A stretch of DNA of 64,000 bases, taken from positions 124,001 through 188,000 of the forward strand of contig NC_057379.1 in the NCBI RefSeq assembly GCF_016906535.1, written 5' to 3'. The stretch comes from Rhizoctonia solani (taxonomy: Eukaryota; Basidiomycota; Agaricomycetes; Cantharellales; Ceratobasidiaceae). Each line of letters opens with the position of its first letter. The stretch's first letter is position 1. Positions 54,401-64,000 of this stretch are shown here, in pieces. The position numbers were made by a program, and so were the translations under genes. The notes under the pieces were generated by a model, which was not told the DNA's origin, made no database searches, and was given only the letters and a program-made list of their open reading frames with translations.

Positions 54401-54789
54401 TAATCTTACTTGATCAAAAACCTAGCCCGTTGATCTTACTGGAAAGGCGTGGGCGGCTTTTCGCTATCGCGCTGAAGACGTCGGCCCTGTTATTTTGCAC
54501 TGCGTGAGTTATCTCATATCTCGGCGTAACACTCGGATCGCTGACATCATACCCTGCAGCACATCGATCCCGTAAGTCTGAAATAGCAAGCGCCTTAAAC
54601 CTTGGTCTCACCCTCTTACAATGTAGCACCTTGCCACTGGAATGGCCGTGGTATTCATGGAAGCTGTAAGTTAACGTCAAATTATTCGCACCTTTAAGGT
54701 TAAAGTTAATACGTTTTGCTTAGCCTGAACGACTAAGAGATGAGTACATTCCTAAATACTATCTTGGCCGGAACAAGCCAATTGTTTGA
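51444..54789 (+). CDS. Laccase-like multicopper oxidase, secreted
   Basis: More than 20 short exons. The ATG at 51444 begins a signal peptide (LFPTVALLWVALVDA). Copper-binding motifs in order: TTIHWHGIEQKGTPWSDG (L1), GFHWYHSHY (L2), HPPHPMHKHSNKAWFLG (L3) and HCHIDPHLATGMAVVFME (L4), so all T2/T3 ligands and the T1 Cys/His set are present. Met occupies the position 10 residues after the L4 Cys, suggesting lower redox potential than Phe/Leu laccases. It probably oxidises phenols or similar substrates outside the cell; there is no membrane anchor, so it is not Fet3-like. Two micro-exons (8 and 12 nt) and one GC-donor intron (after FFVK) are needed to keep the frame. Stop TGA 54787-54789. Confidence 0.87.
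53398..53405 (+). other. 8-nt micro-exon in the multicopper oxidase gene
   Basis: CCGCCGCT between TTTACAG and GTTAGT; with the preceding G it encodes AAA and links RV to VVPQMQSG in frame. Confidence 0.65.
54560..54571 (+). other. 12-nt micro-exon encoding part of the L4 copper motif
   Basis: CACATCGATCCC (HIDP) between CTGCAG and GTAAGT. It splits the fourth copper motif over three exons (HC, HIDP, HLATGM). Confidence 0.8.
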
Positions 54790-55594
54790 TCTCGTGGAGT
54801 ATCTTGTGACGTCTCCGTTGATCTCTGCTGGTATCTTGTAATTGAGTTGGTCATATGGTGTTTATTCGAATTAATAATATGCTTCTGCCATTTCTCACAA
54901 TACTGGCGTTACTGTGATGCTCTCAGCGGCCATTTACATGGTTATAAAACCAAGCTTAATTAAGAGGACTAAGAGGTAGAGCATTCGAACAATTATACTT
55001 TAATTTATGCGGTATCAGAGAACTCTACTGGATTTCAGGCTATTGAACTCGAATACGTAGGAAAGGAATCCAATGGGCCAGCATCACTTCTCTGGGCGTT
55101 TTGTGGAGTTCCACTTGCGGTGCTATACGACTATCCCCATGGTTTTGCAACCCCAGCATCGGCCCGACACTTGTTCACCAGACACTGTTGACGACATCTA
55201 CTCGAACTTCTCTTCAATCGTGTCAAGTGGTCCAATGCTGCGAAGGCTAAGGTAAGGATGCTGGTGAGTCCTCACCTTGTAGGGTTAACCCATTCTCCAA
55301 ATTAGCTACTGCTTAGCACGGTATATGTACTAATATGTCTTAATGAAACTAGCAGCTGCTCATTCAACAAACGAAATACGATGGAGCCACCCACTACCGG
55401 CAAATTTTAGACGTCAATCGTGCCACGGGTCTACCCGCCATGGCAAAATCACCGGTCTGCGACCTGACTTGGCACCCACATCACTGGCCACGTCATGCAG
55501 ACCGGCGAATACAGCAAGCATGAAGTCGGTACTGGTGGGGAGGCTCGATTAAAATCGATGCATCGTAGCTAGCCACCATTATCGTCCCAACACT
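54790..55594. other. Intergenic, no gene recognised
   Basis: About 800 bp between the oxidase stop and the next start. Short frames only. Confidence 0.4.
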
Positions 55595-57142
55595 ATGCCT
55601 CAGTCGATTCAACGCATCATTCGTGTAGGGGTTATTGGCGCAGAAGTGGCACAAACGATACATGCAAGTAGATTATTGTCTAATCTTGAATAAACATTGA
55701 GATAACATGTATTATTGCTCTACTAGCTACCCACTCTTCAGCTGCTATCCCACAAATTCAAGGTGACAGCCCTTTGTGACGTATCAAAGTTATCGCTTCA
55801 ACACTGTGCAGCCAAATTTGGAGTTTCTTCTGATGATTTACATGAAAATTCGTAAGTATGTCTATCGAACTCTGTTTCATAACTCTAATATAATTCGATA
55901 GCTTGGATTTGGTGAAAAGAGATGATGTTGACCTTGTTGTTGTCCTCAGTGGTGATGAATACCATGTGGGTCCATCTTACTTTGTAGACCACGGGTAATT
56001 CCTCAGTTTGGACACTATTTCTCAGGCCCCTTTAGCAATCCAAGCGGCTAATGCTGGGAAGCATGGTGGGTAGCTTCATCATTGCCTTTCGTTTCGCGCT
56101 CTGATATACTTGAATAAGTGTTAATCGAGAAACCGATGGTGTTACTGATGAGGATGCAGACTCGGTCATAGCTGCGCAAAAGCAGAATAACGTGGGTTAA
56201 ATTTAAACAAAACCTCTGACCGGCACTCACTTCGGCGACAGGTGATCATATTCGTTGGATATATGAGGCGTTATGCACCTGCCTTTCTGGAAGCCGTTAA
56301 AATCGTACACAACATGAATAAGATTCAGTATGCTCGTGTTCGAGACATTATTGGACCGGTTAGCGTTGCCTTTATATGCGAGAAGAGCTTGCACTCATTC
56401 TCTGCTTGGATCAGAATAAATTCTTCATAGATCAATCCGGGACTTTCCCTGGACGCTTTGATGATTTTTCTCCGGAATTTAGTGCCGATCGCGTTGGGCG
56501 TGCTCAGACAATCAGTAACACGGCTCTCGGCGCTCAGCGCGCCAAAGACTCGGATAAGGTGTTTACATACCGTCTACTCGGGGGGTTAGGCTCCCATGAT
56601 CTCTCGGCGATGCGGGAGCTACTGGGTCCTCCGAAGCGATGTATCGGAGCCGGGAAGATCACAGATGGAATGTTTATTACAGCTCTGTTCGAGGTAAGCC
56701 TCATGATAAGTATGCTTGAGATGTAAATCTACTAATATCCTCCGAAAGTATGACGGCTTCATGACGACATATGAAACCGGTATCGATACTGTGGGAAAAT
56801 TCGATGCACACCTTGAAGTATATGGTGACGGCAAACGGGTCAAAGTCACTTATGACACCCCTTTTGTGAAGGTAGACTTATTAGCCTGAGCTACCAATCG
56901 GAGACTGACAAGATCATTAGGGGCTTCCTATCACTTTGACTGTTTCTGAGAATGACCCCAATGGTCATTACCATGAACGAATAATCCGCCCAACGTATCA
57001 AGATACATATACATGCCAGTACGAAGCACTATACGATTCTGTTGTGAATGGATCGACCGTCAAAACTACCCCAGAAGATGCAAAAGAAGATTTGAAGATA
57101 TTCAAGAAGGTGATCGATGCCTTGTATCCGTTGGAAGGATGA
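55595..57142 (+). pseudogene. Gfo/Idh/MocA-family oxidoreductase with a frameshift
   Basis: A NAD(P)-dependent sugar/inositol dehydrogenase-type fold is indicated by VGVIGAEVAQTIHLPTL, VTALCDVS, VDLVVVLSG, the signature VLIEKPM, then VGYMRRYAPAF, ARVRDIIGP and a C-terminal domain ending YPLEG. Exons start at 55595; the first intron uses a GC donor (CAT then GCAAGT, 55664). One nucleotide is missing near 56142: reading after EKPM runs into TAG, whereas the +1 frame gives TDEDADSVIAA and continues through the rest. The dinucleotide-binding loop also lacks one of the usual glycines. So it is a recent pseudogene, or there is a base error here. Confidence 0.72.
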
Positions 57143-57675
57143 ACGGGCGCTTATAAGCCGTGAGGCCCTGACGCGGAATTATTAGGTACCTATCGGAACC
57201 CATCTCTCCGGCCATACAATGTATTATCTGCTCATCCCACTTGTGGCTGAATAAAAACTTAAATTCGAATCCCACAATAGTTACTGGGGAACCAGAACCA
57301 ACTACGTGTCGGGGACGATAACGATATAAACAGCTATCTGCTAATACAACAGTCTTCCATATGGCCTTTATCTTAACTTCGGCCTCCTTTGCCGGTACCG
57401 GCAAGCGATATTTTGCGCGGTATGTCTACATTCCCGATTGCTCTTTTAATAATCCGGCTGAGGCTGATGCCCCACATTACCTCAATGTACTTGGGGGTGT
57501 CTGCCACTTTGTATGATCCAACGGCCCGGACATGCTGGCAGTTTGATGGCATGGGGTGACAGGGTTATCTCTGTCTCGACTCCGTTACATTGGCTTAGCT
57601 GCCCTATAAAATTGGATGGTAAAACCTCATCCCGCTTTCCAGGCCCTCTTGTCTCCGCCTTGATTAATAGGCACC
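57143..57675. other. Intergenic, no gene recognised
   Basis: About 530 bp. It contains GCCGGTACCGGC-like short palindromes but nothing I can assign. Confidence 0.4.
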
Positions 57676-58441
57676 ATGGAAGTACTTTCATCCTGCCAGT
57701 CCCTATTCTCAATTGACGAGAAAATCTGTTACGATACTTTGGGAGCGGATTCTGTACTAGTCTACTATTACCAGCTCGCTGTTGCACTAATCCATGGATC
57801 TTATTCTAATCGTCGACCGAGCCTCCCCACGGAACTTGTCCTGCATATATTCTATTTTGCTCGGCTCGTTTCTCCCCGCCCAAGTCCGTTCCTCTCTAAG
57901 CGTTACACATGCGCTCGTCCTGTTCCACCTCCACTTTATCACGGATTTTTTCGACTTGCGCGGCTACCTCTATCTAAAGCACCCCTAGTACGGACTCCGA
58001 AACTTGATTTCTCTGGAAAAAGAGAGGTGGGAAAGATTGGTATTGTCGTGAGATATGCCGGAGATGATATGCACGTGGTAAAATTGTCTATCGTTATCAT
58101 TGTCGGCATCATTAGCTGACATGCGGGAACAGACAACTAGCCAATGGAGCGATTTCTATCTTCGTATTGTACGGTCAAACCAGCATGATACTTGCACCCG
58201 CTCCGATGGCTCCGAGTTATTTTGGCCGTGTTTTGATTCGACAAGTTTGGTCTCCTGCCAAGATGGAGGGCGAAGAGTTGTCGATAAACACGATGACATT
58301 TGGCGTTATTTGTTGCACGGAGATCAGATCGAAGTTGCGGTGCAGACTTACGCCGGAGAAATCCAGGTAGACAAATTCGATGCGGTGGTAAGGGTCTACG
58401 AGCAGTGGGAGCCTGAGCTCGAGACTCTTGCGCGGTTGTAG
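57676..58441 (+). CDS. F-box-like protein
   Basis: Two exons (57676-58077, 58133-58441), 236 residues, joined in frame by a 55-nt GT-AG intron. The ATG sits in CACCATGG. Residues about 46-58 (LPTELVLHIFYFA) match the start of an F-box, a Skp1-binding motif of SCF ubiquitin ligases. The C-terminal part has HDDIWRYLLHGDQIEV and YEQWEPEL, a pattern I associate with a large family of uncharacterised agaricomycete proteins. Only the first F-box helix is recognisable, so function is uncertain. Confidence 0.55.
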
Positions 58442-59098
58442 ATTGCGCCGCATACAAGAGTTGGTTTTTTCGCTTATTTGAGGTTTCGATCTTGTAAAGT
58501 ATCCACTTGGTTGTAAATTAGTTAGCACTTTGTGATTGAATTGGTACCAATATTATCGTTTTTACTTGTACACGTAGCTAGCTCTGTGATGTACTCGTGC
58601 TGACATAAAGTATGTGAACACGATAGATTCACTTGTGCTCTATGACTATCCTTCAAGTAACCTGTAACTCAAAAGCCAACATGGTTTTCTGTATACATTA
58701 TCTAACAGGTACTTGCCTTGATTGCAATGAAAGACATCTGAACGTCCGAAATACACGCCACAGCGCATATATCTAGAGCGGCCAACGCTTTATCTTTTCA
58801 AATATGTAACCATAGGTTATATGATTGTGTGTTCTTCAGAAAATGCACGAAAGCGAAACTGAAAGGGCTGAGAGGGTTAAAAATATGAATTCGATCTTTC
58901 GCTGATCGTCAATTGTAATACTAGGCCGATCAGATTGAATTGGAACAAAACGGAAGAACCAGCACTGTGCAAGTATTCACTAGCCCGAATATCGTGTACA
59001 GAATAGCTCCGAATTTAAAGGGAAGTCCACAGCAAAATTTTGGCTTAGCCCGCCAACCAAAAAGATCCGATGGGCTATTGTGAGCCAGTACATCACAA
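58442..59098. other. Intergenic, no gene recognised
   Basis: About 650 bp, AT-rich, no coding or RNA gene seen. Confidence 0.4.
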
Positions 59099-59200
59099 TG
59101 ACGAGGGTGGGATTCGAACCCACGCTCCGAAGAACTAGATTTCAGCCGTTTGTGATTAAACACCTTAGTCTAGCGCCTTAGACCGCTTGGCTACCTCGCC
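59099..59200 (-). tRNA. tRNA-Leu(AAG) with an intron
   Basis: On the minus strand GGCGAGG starts the acceptor stem and CCTCGTC closes it, with A as discriminator. The A box TAGCCAAGCGG and B box GGTTCGAACCC are intact. The anticodon stem CTAGA/TCTAG encloses CTAAG, giving anticodon AAG, interrupted by an intron of about 22 nt after position 37. The long variable arm is typical of tRNA-Leu. Confidence 0.88.
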
Positions 59201-60082
59201 TTGATTTCTATACCGGGAAGTACATCGCCGAAGGTGGGGGTTTCATTGTTGCCTGTAGTAAACTCATTCGCGCAGCAACTTATGGTTATGACCAAGGCCG
59301 CTACCCAATGACTCGAAATGTAGCATATAGACGGGACTGATACATTGACGGGAATATAGAGGGATGATCTTAGGAGAGGGATGAGAACGTGAAAGCAGTG
59401 GGATATGAGAGTGTAAGATATTGAAGTGTGTCCTGAAGGAAATGCACTTTTAGGTCGGCTACCAGCTTACGCCGATTATCATACAAAATGACAATATATT
59501 GATATATTATGTGGGATGCTTCAAAAACATGCCGGAGGATGGGCGGGCCACTCGGTGAACGTAGGTTCGATCGGCGTGACTTTGGCACCCCTTGGCATAT
59601 ACCGCTATCCATATAAAGTTTGAGTACGTATATGTGTCAAAGATAAACGATTTCAATCCAAAATTAATGCGGTAGGATGCTGTTCCATACAAAGAGTGTC
59701 GCTGCGATGCCCAGCAGAGCTTTTGTGACGAAAACATCCATTAAATAGACTCTACAGTACATGTCACTCATGCAATGTAGTTAGGGATAATTATAAGCCT
59801 ATGCAAACTAGTTTGGATAAAATTTACGTCGTAAAAGGACAGGGTTTCATAACCTTGGGATCGTAATTTGGAGGTTATCAATCAACAGGTTTACCCCGCA
59901 TAATCTTCTCACAAGTGACCCATACAGGCCATAGTTATCTCGAGTGGAACGTTGTAATTGCGAATGGCCAGGAAAAGCGTACCAAAATTATGCATCATAA
60001 CTTTAAGCCGTGCCTTCAAAAACGCCCAAGTCCACGGAAATAATGCTATTATTGTGGTCACGACAAAAAAGACCGATTGAAG
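59201..60082. other. Intergenic between two tRNA genes
   Basis: About 880 bp without a coding signal. A TTTT run lies close downstream of the minus-strand tRNA-Ser as a possible Pol III terminator region. Confidence 0.4.
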
Positions 60083-60164
60083 CGACGACTGTAGGACTCG
60101 AACCTACGCCCTCAGAGAGGAATTGATTTCTAATCAATCGCAGTAACCACTTTGCTAAGCCGTC
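60083..60164 (-). tRNA. tRNA-Ser(AGA)
   Basis: On the minus strand GACGGCT pairs with AGTCGTC, discriminator G. A box TAGCAAAGTGG, anticodon loop TTAGAAA (AGA) in stem TTGA/TCAA, long variable arm, B box GGTTCGAGTCC. No intron. Confidence 0.9.
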
Positions 60165-60452
60165 TTGAAGATGCAGTGCTTTTGAAGGTCCAATCTTGCT
60201 AATGAGTTTAGGGCTCGTCTCCTACCGATACCACCTGGCTCGCACAATCCCTCCCCGTCGCCAGTGGGTTTGGGTAACATGATATCATTTCTAGCAATTT
60301 AAGGCATGCAGCATCAATGAACGCGGAACACCCTTTACACGTGACTTACTCCCACACTCATCCCGATCAACCCTAATTATCTCCACCTCCCCGCTCCCAT
60401 AGCGCGACGCGTCCCGCCACCACCGAGCGACAAGTCGACTCGGGGAAAAGCC

Positions 60453-62339
60453 ATGAACTCGGATACAGATACAGCGTTTAAAACCTTCTCGCTCGCCAAC
60501 GACGTGCGTGAAATAGACGCCGCGGACGAGATATTAGTGTACGATAAAGCCGAAGCTGTGAGGATCGACAAGGAGGCACCATGGAAGAAAGAGTAAGTCT
60601 CGTTTCCTTTCCCAAACCGATGCAAGCACGATTGAAATGATTGGCACTGGTGGTTTCGCAGCCCACATTACTTTAAAAAGGTGCACATTTCGGTGATTGC
60701 GTTGATCAAAATGGTCATTCACGCGAGGTCGGGAGGGATATATGAGATCATGGGTATGATGCAGGGAAAAGTCCGGGCGTCAGATCGGAGCTTGGTCGTG
60801 ATGGACTCGTTTGCGTTGCCTGTCCAAGGTGGGTCTAGTCTTGATTGAGTCTTGTTCTTTTTTGGAGAGGATGGGGAAAAGGCGTGGCGGGGATGTGGAT
60901 CTTGGTGTGGCTAGTATAATGGGGGAGAGCGGAGGCATTTAAGAGTTGTGTGTTTGTGCTTTTGGTGGAAAGAGTGGCTCTTGGGTAGAGGATAAAGGAA
61001 CGTGTGGCTAATGGCCATTTGTGGACTAGGAACGGAGACGCGCGTTAATGCCGCGAACGAGGCCAACGAGTATATGGTTGCATTTCAGCAAGGTTCGGAA
61101 AGGGTGTGTCATTTGCGACTTGAAATATCTTTATTTCCACAGTCTAACTACATATTCGTCCATCTCCGCGCAACCTTTATACTCCAATTACATAATATAC
61201 CTCGCCCCAGGCCGGCCGATTGGAAAACGCGATTGGATGGTATCATTCCCATCCCGGGTATGGGTGCTGGCTTTCGGGGATCGACGTGGATACTCAAAGC
61301 ACGAACCAAAAGTTCCAAGATCCGTTCGTGGCTGTTGTGGTGAGTCTGACCACCCATTGTCCGCTCGCACCGGTCTCTGATTCACCGGTGGCTCGGGGAT
61401 GTAGATTGACCCGAACCGGACGATTTCTGCCGGTAAAGTGGATATTGGTGCGTTTAGGACGTTCCCTGCGGATTACAAGGCTCCTGCGAGTGAGGTTGCC
61501 GAGTACCAGTCGATCCCGTTGAGTAAGATTGAGGATTTCGGTGTGCATGCGAATAGCTATTATCCGCTCGAGGTGGAAGTGTTCAAGTCCAAGTAAGTCG
61601 GGGCAAGTCAAGAAACTAGTGTACTAATCTGGGTCACAGACTGGACAATGAATTGCTCGGACGGCTATGGAACAAGTACTGGGTCAACACCTTGAGCCAA
61701 AGCCCGCTCATCTCGGTAGGTAGATCCCCCGCACAGAAAGACCTCCAATGTTCTGAATAGACTATGGTACAGAACCGAGCGTACGCGGTCTCGCAGTTGA
61801 CCGACTTGGGAGCGAAGCTCGCCAAGGCCCAAGGATCACTCACGCAACGAGGGGCGGCGGCGGGGAACGCGGCACTGGCAGGTAGGTCGTGTGCTTTCTC
61901 CACCGATCGCATTTTCGCCCCCCCTGACTTGGATGAGTTGCCTTTTTGGTCGTGTGTGCTCACGTGTGGGCGGATATATAATTTTATGGGGACTGAATTG
62001 GACGTGGATGCGTACCTCCCTCGCCCCTATGTTGGCGGAGAATAGGTATCCCCGAAGAAGTGCTGGGTGGGCGCAAGGGTAAAGCGAAGAGCGGAGAAGA
62101 AGACAAGGGGCGCGAGGAGAGTGCGTTGAACAAGGTGGTCAAGGATAGGTGCGTCATATTGAGTTGGGTATTTGCATTTCTCTGATGTCGGCCGCAGCAC
62201 CAAGATCGCACGCGAGGCACAGCACGGACTGATCGCGCAGGTGCTCAAGGATATTGTGTTTGGGACACGTCCCGGCGAAGAGACGCAGACAGGGGGGATC
62301 GAAGCGCGGGTGGCAGGGGTGGTAGGGGGTGCAATGTAG
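60453..62339 (+). CDS. csn5: COP9 signalosome subunit 5 (deneddylase)
   Basis: Catalytic subunit of the COP9 signalosome, which removes Nedd8 from cullins. Nine exons: 60453-60592, 60662-60828, 61030-61103, 61211-61339, 61405-61592, 61640-61715, 61773-61881, 62046-62148, 62198-62339; 375 residues, all GT-AG with consistent phases. The MPN+ domain has [12 protein letters not shown] with the catalytic Glu and the JAMM motif [14 protein letters not shown] with its zinc ligands in exon 4. [13 protein letters not shown] and the C-terminal helices follow the family order. A Lys/Glu/Gly-rich insert in exon 8 ([14 protein letters not shown]) is variable among fungi. All catalytic residues are present. 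Confidence 0.93.
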
Positions 62340-62490
62340 ATTAGATTAAAGTGAATGAATGGCACCGCCACCGTTGTTTGTGACTGTATGCATCGAATCG
62401 GGGGGAGAAGCTGCCCGACTTGGGGGGTGGGATATATAAAGGGGTTCGGAGGGCGGCTAAGAGAAACGGTGTTCTCCTTCCAGACTTGCG
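62340..62490 (+). promoter_or_regulatory. Short intergenic promoter of the RRM gene
   Basis: Only 151 bp lie between the CSN5 stop and the next ATG. It contains GATATATAAAGG at 62430-62441, a TATA-like box about 55 bp before the ATG at 62491. Confidence 0.5.
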
Positions 62491-64000
62491 ATGGACGCGG
62501 ACATGCAGATTGCATCGTACCCACAGCTGCAGCTGATCCAGCGACAGCACTTGCAGCGGATGCAACAGCAAGCCAGCCAGGCGCCACGCTCGCTGCTGCT
62601 CTCTCCGACGGACATGAACCCCTGGCGCGCGTCGGTCGGTGCTCCTGCCCACGGCACTGTCGGTACCTTTGCCGATCTCTCTGCCAGTGCTGCCTTGCCC
62701 AATCGTAAGCCTTGATCTCACGCGTATAATGACATGTGCTGAGCTCCCATACAGCTGCTGCCCTTGCCCAGCGCGTGGGAGGACGCACCGATCCGCTGTT
62801 TAACCCCCAGAACACGTCGAATGTCTACATTAATGGTCTTCCCACGTTCTTCTCCACTTCGCAGCTCTACGACTTGTGCTCCGAGTTTGGCCCCATTACC
62901 AGCGTGCGCACTTTTGACCGTCTCAACACTCCTGAGCCTTCGTGAGTCTATGCTGCATGTTTGAGATGTTTATCTGACAAGTTATCCAGTACTTATGGGT
63001 TTGTTTTGTATGTGGTTCGAGTCGTGGCTGTATGCTCTGCTGACGCGTGCTTAGGTTTGCGGACATCGAATCGGCTCGTCGTTGCATTGTCGCCCTTCGC
63101 CAGTACAGCGATCTTCACCCCTCGTTTGCCAAGGTATGTTCGCAAGTACGAGTCGCGGCTTGTACTCATCTACGCGTCAGACTCAGAAGATTCCCCAGTC
63201 GTCGACCGACTCTCAGCTGTCGGATGCATTTGAAAAGCGCATGGAGCGTCTGAGCATGTTTGACCAGTCGAGTCGCTTCCTGGCTGCCAATGCTCCCCAG
63301 CCCATTGCATCCCGTAGCGCTCCGATGGCTCCGTCTGTCCCGGCCGAGGCTGACGATTTGGCGTGGCGCGCACGCGTTGTGTCTGCCCCTGTTGTTCTCC
63401 AAGGTCCCAATCCTCGTCCCAAGTTTTCCAATGGACGCTCGTCTTTGGAGACGGTGCTCGAGGATCCAGCCGTTCCTCAAGAGACTCCTGCTGATGTGTT
63501 TGTTGAAGGGTAACGTCGGTCTAGTTGCATGCATACGCTACATGGCTGATGTGCATTTAGGTTGCCGGTCAATATACAGCGCTCGGAGCTCGATGTGCTA
63601 TTTGCTCCGCACAGAATTTTAGACAATCGTGTGTGTCAAATGGCAGGTCCCCCCGGCATGCCTAATAGTATGGCGGGTGTAATGAGGTTCGTATTCGTCT
63701 TGGATAAGTGTGATTTTGCTCATGCGTTGCACAGACTTCCGTCTCTGAGTGCGGCCCGGGATGTTGAAGCTCGCCTCAATGGCTGGCGTCTCAATGGCTG
63801 GTCTTATGATCTCAAAGTCGTGGTGATTGTGAACCAGAATGTAGGTACAGCTTTTGCCCCGTGTTGACACTTGCTGACTCTTTTACAGGATGAAGACAAT
63901 GACAATCCATTCGAGGTTCAGCCTGGTCGTGCTCCAGCCCCTGCTGGCCGGTGGCCCACCATTGGTCTTGGCGTTCCTCCCATTCGTTCTGCCCCACAAG
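62491..64000 (+). CDS. RRM RNA-binding protein, 3' end beyond window
   Basis: Starts MDADMQIASYPQ, a Gln-rich N-terminus (QLQLIQRQHLQRMQQQ). The exon beginning at 62755 holds RNP2 (NVYINGL) and the exon after the intron near 62945 continues to RNP1 (YGFVLFA, itself split by an intron near 63009). Following exons encode a linker with DQSSRFLAAN, then LPVNIQRSELDVLF, possibly a second, weaker RRM (ARDVEARLNGWRLNGW). The frame is open to 64000. Likely an mRNA-binding regulator; the exact ortholog is not recognised. Confidence 0.8.

Noticed and set aside
51444..57142. A metabolic cluster of the multicopper oxidase and adjacent dehydrogenase
   Set aside because: Only two neighbouring redox genes, one frameshifted, with no transporter, regulator or backbone enzyme.
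62027..62815. 262-codon open frame on the minus strand
   Set aside because: It lies antisense to the CSN5 3' end and the RRM gene, has biased composition and no domain.
1..64000. CRISPR arrays, bacterial operons, prophage
   Set aside because: Gene structure is eukaryotic with spliceosomal introns; no regularly spaced repeats were found.

Overview
The window is nuclear DNA of a filamentous basidiomycete, most likely an agaricomycete of the Ceratobasidiaceae (Rhizoctonia-like). The support is the many 50-65 bp introns, a Plavaka-type transposase, chromodomain Ty3 retrotransposons, COP9 subunit 5, a laccase-type multicopper oxidase, and CpG-to-TpG hypermutation of repeats like that described for Rhizoctonia. 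Species is inferred, not proven.

Left half (1-31039): a nest of transposable elements. Element 1 (409-6082, + strand, Ty3 chromovirus) lies inside a Plavaka transposase gene (6083-8653, - strand). A 12-exon accessory gene (9475-12574, + strand) diverges from that transposase. To the right is a stack of nested insertions that can be ordered by 5-bp target duplications: an LTR remnant holds a solo LTR (TSD CTTTA), which holds element 3 (13480-26606, - strand, TSD CACTC). Element 3 holds element 2 (13689-19942, + strand, TSD GTTAC) and a 435-bp TRIM-like element whose LTRs carry a tRNA-like module (24665-25099, TSD GTACT). A 736-bp foldback palindrome, more LTR fragments and a solo LTR (TSD TTAAT) follow. 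No element looks autonomous. Damage concentrates at CpG: catalytic Asp to Asn in protease, reverse transcriptase or integrase, and CGA to TGA stops. All 13 differences between the two element 3 LTRs are at CpG.

Right half (31040-64000): host genes separated by sparse intergenic DNA. Two paralogous single-pass membrane proteins with identical intron phases (31788-33651 and 43600-45413, - strand) come from a diverged segmental duplication that also includes upstream DNA. Between them are a NIPA-type magnesium transporter (36417-39130) and a small polytopic membrane protein (41203-41959). Next are an oxidoreductase-like (OXLD1-type) mitochondrial protein and a DUF7137-like protein in divergent arrangement, a laccase-like multicopper oxidase with micro-exons (51444-54789), a frameshifted Gfo/Idh/MocA oxidoreductase (55595-57142), an F-box-like protein, tRNA-Leu(AAG) and tRNA-Ser(AGA), COP9 subunit CSN5 (60453-62339) and an RRM RNA-binding protein running off the right edge. 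They do not form an obvious pathway cluster.

Most novel candidates: the miniature LTR element with tRNA-like LTRs, the CpG-directed inactivation pattern, the Tf1-like self-priming signature in two Ty3 families, and the accessory gene beside the Plavaka transposase.
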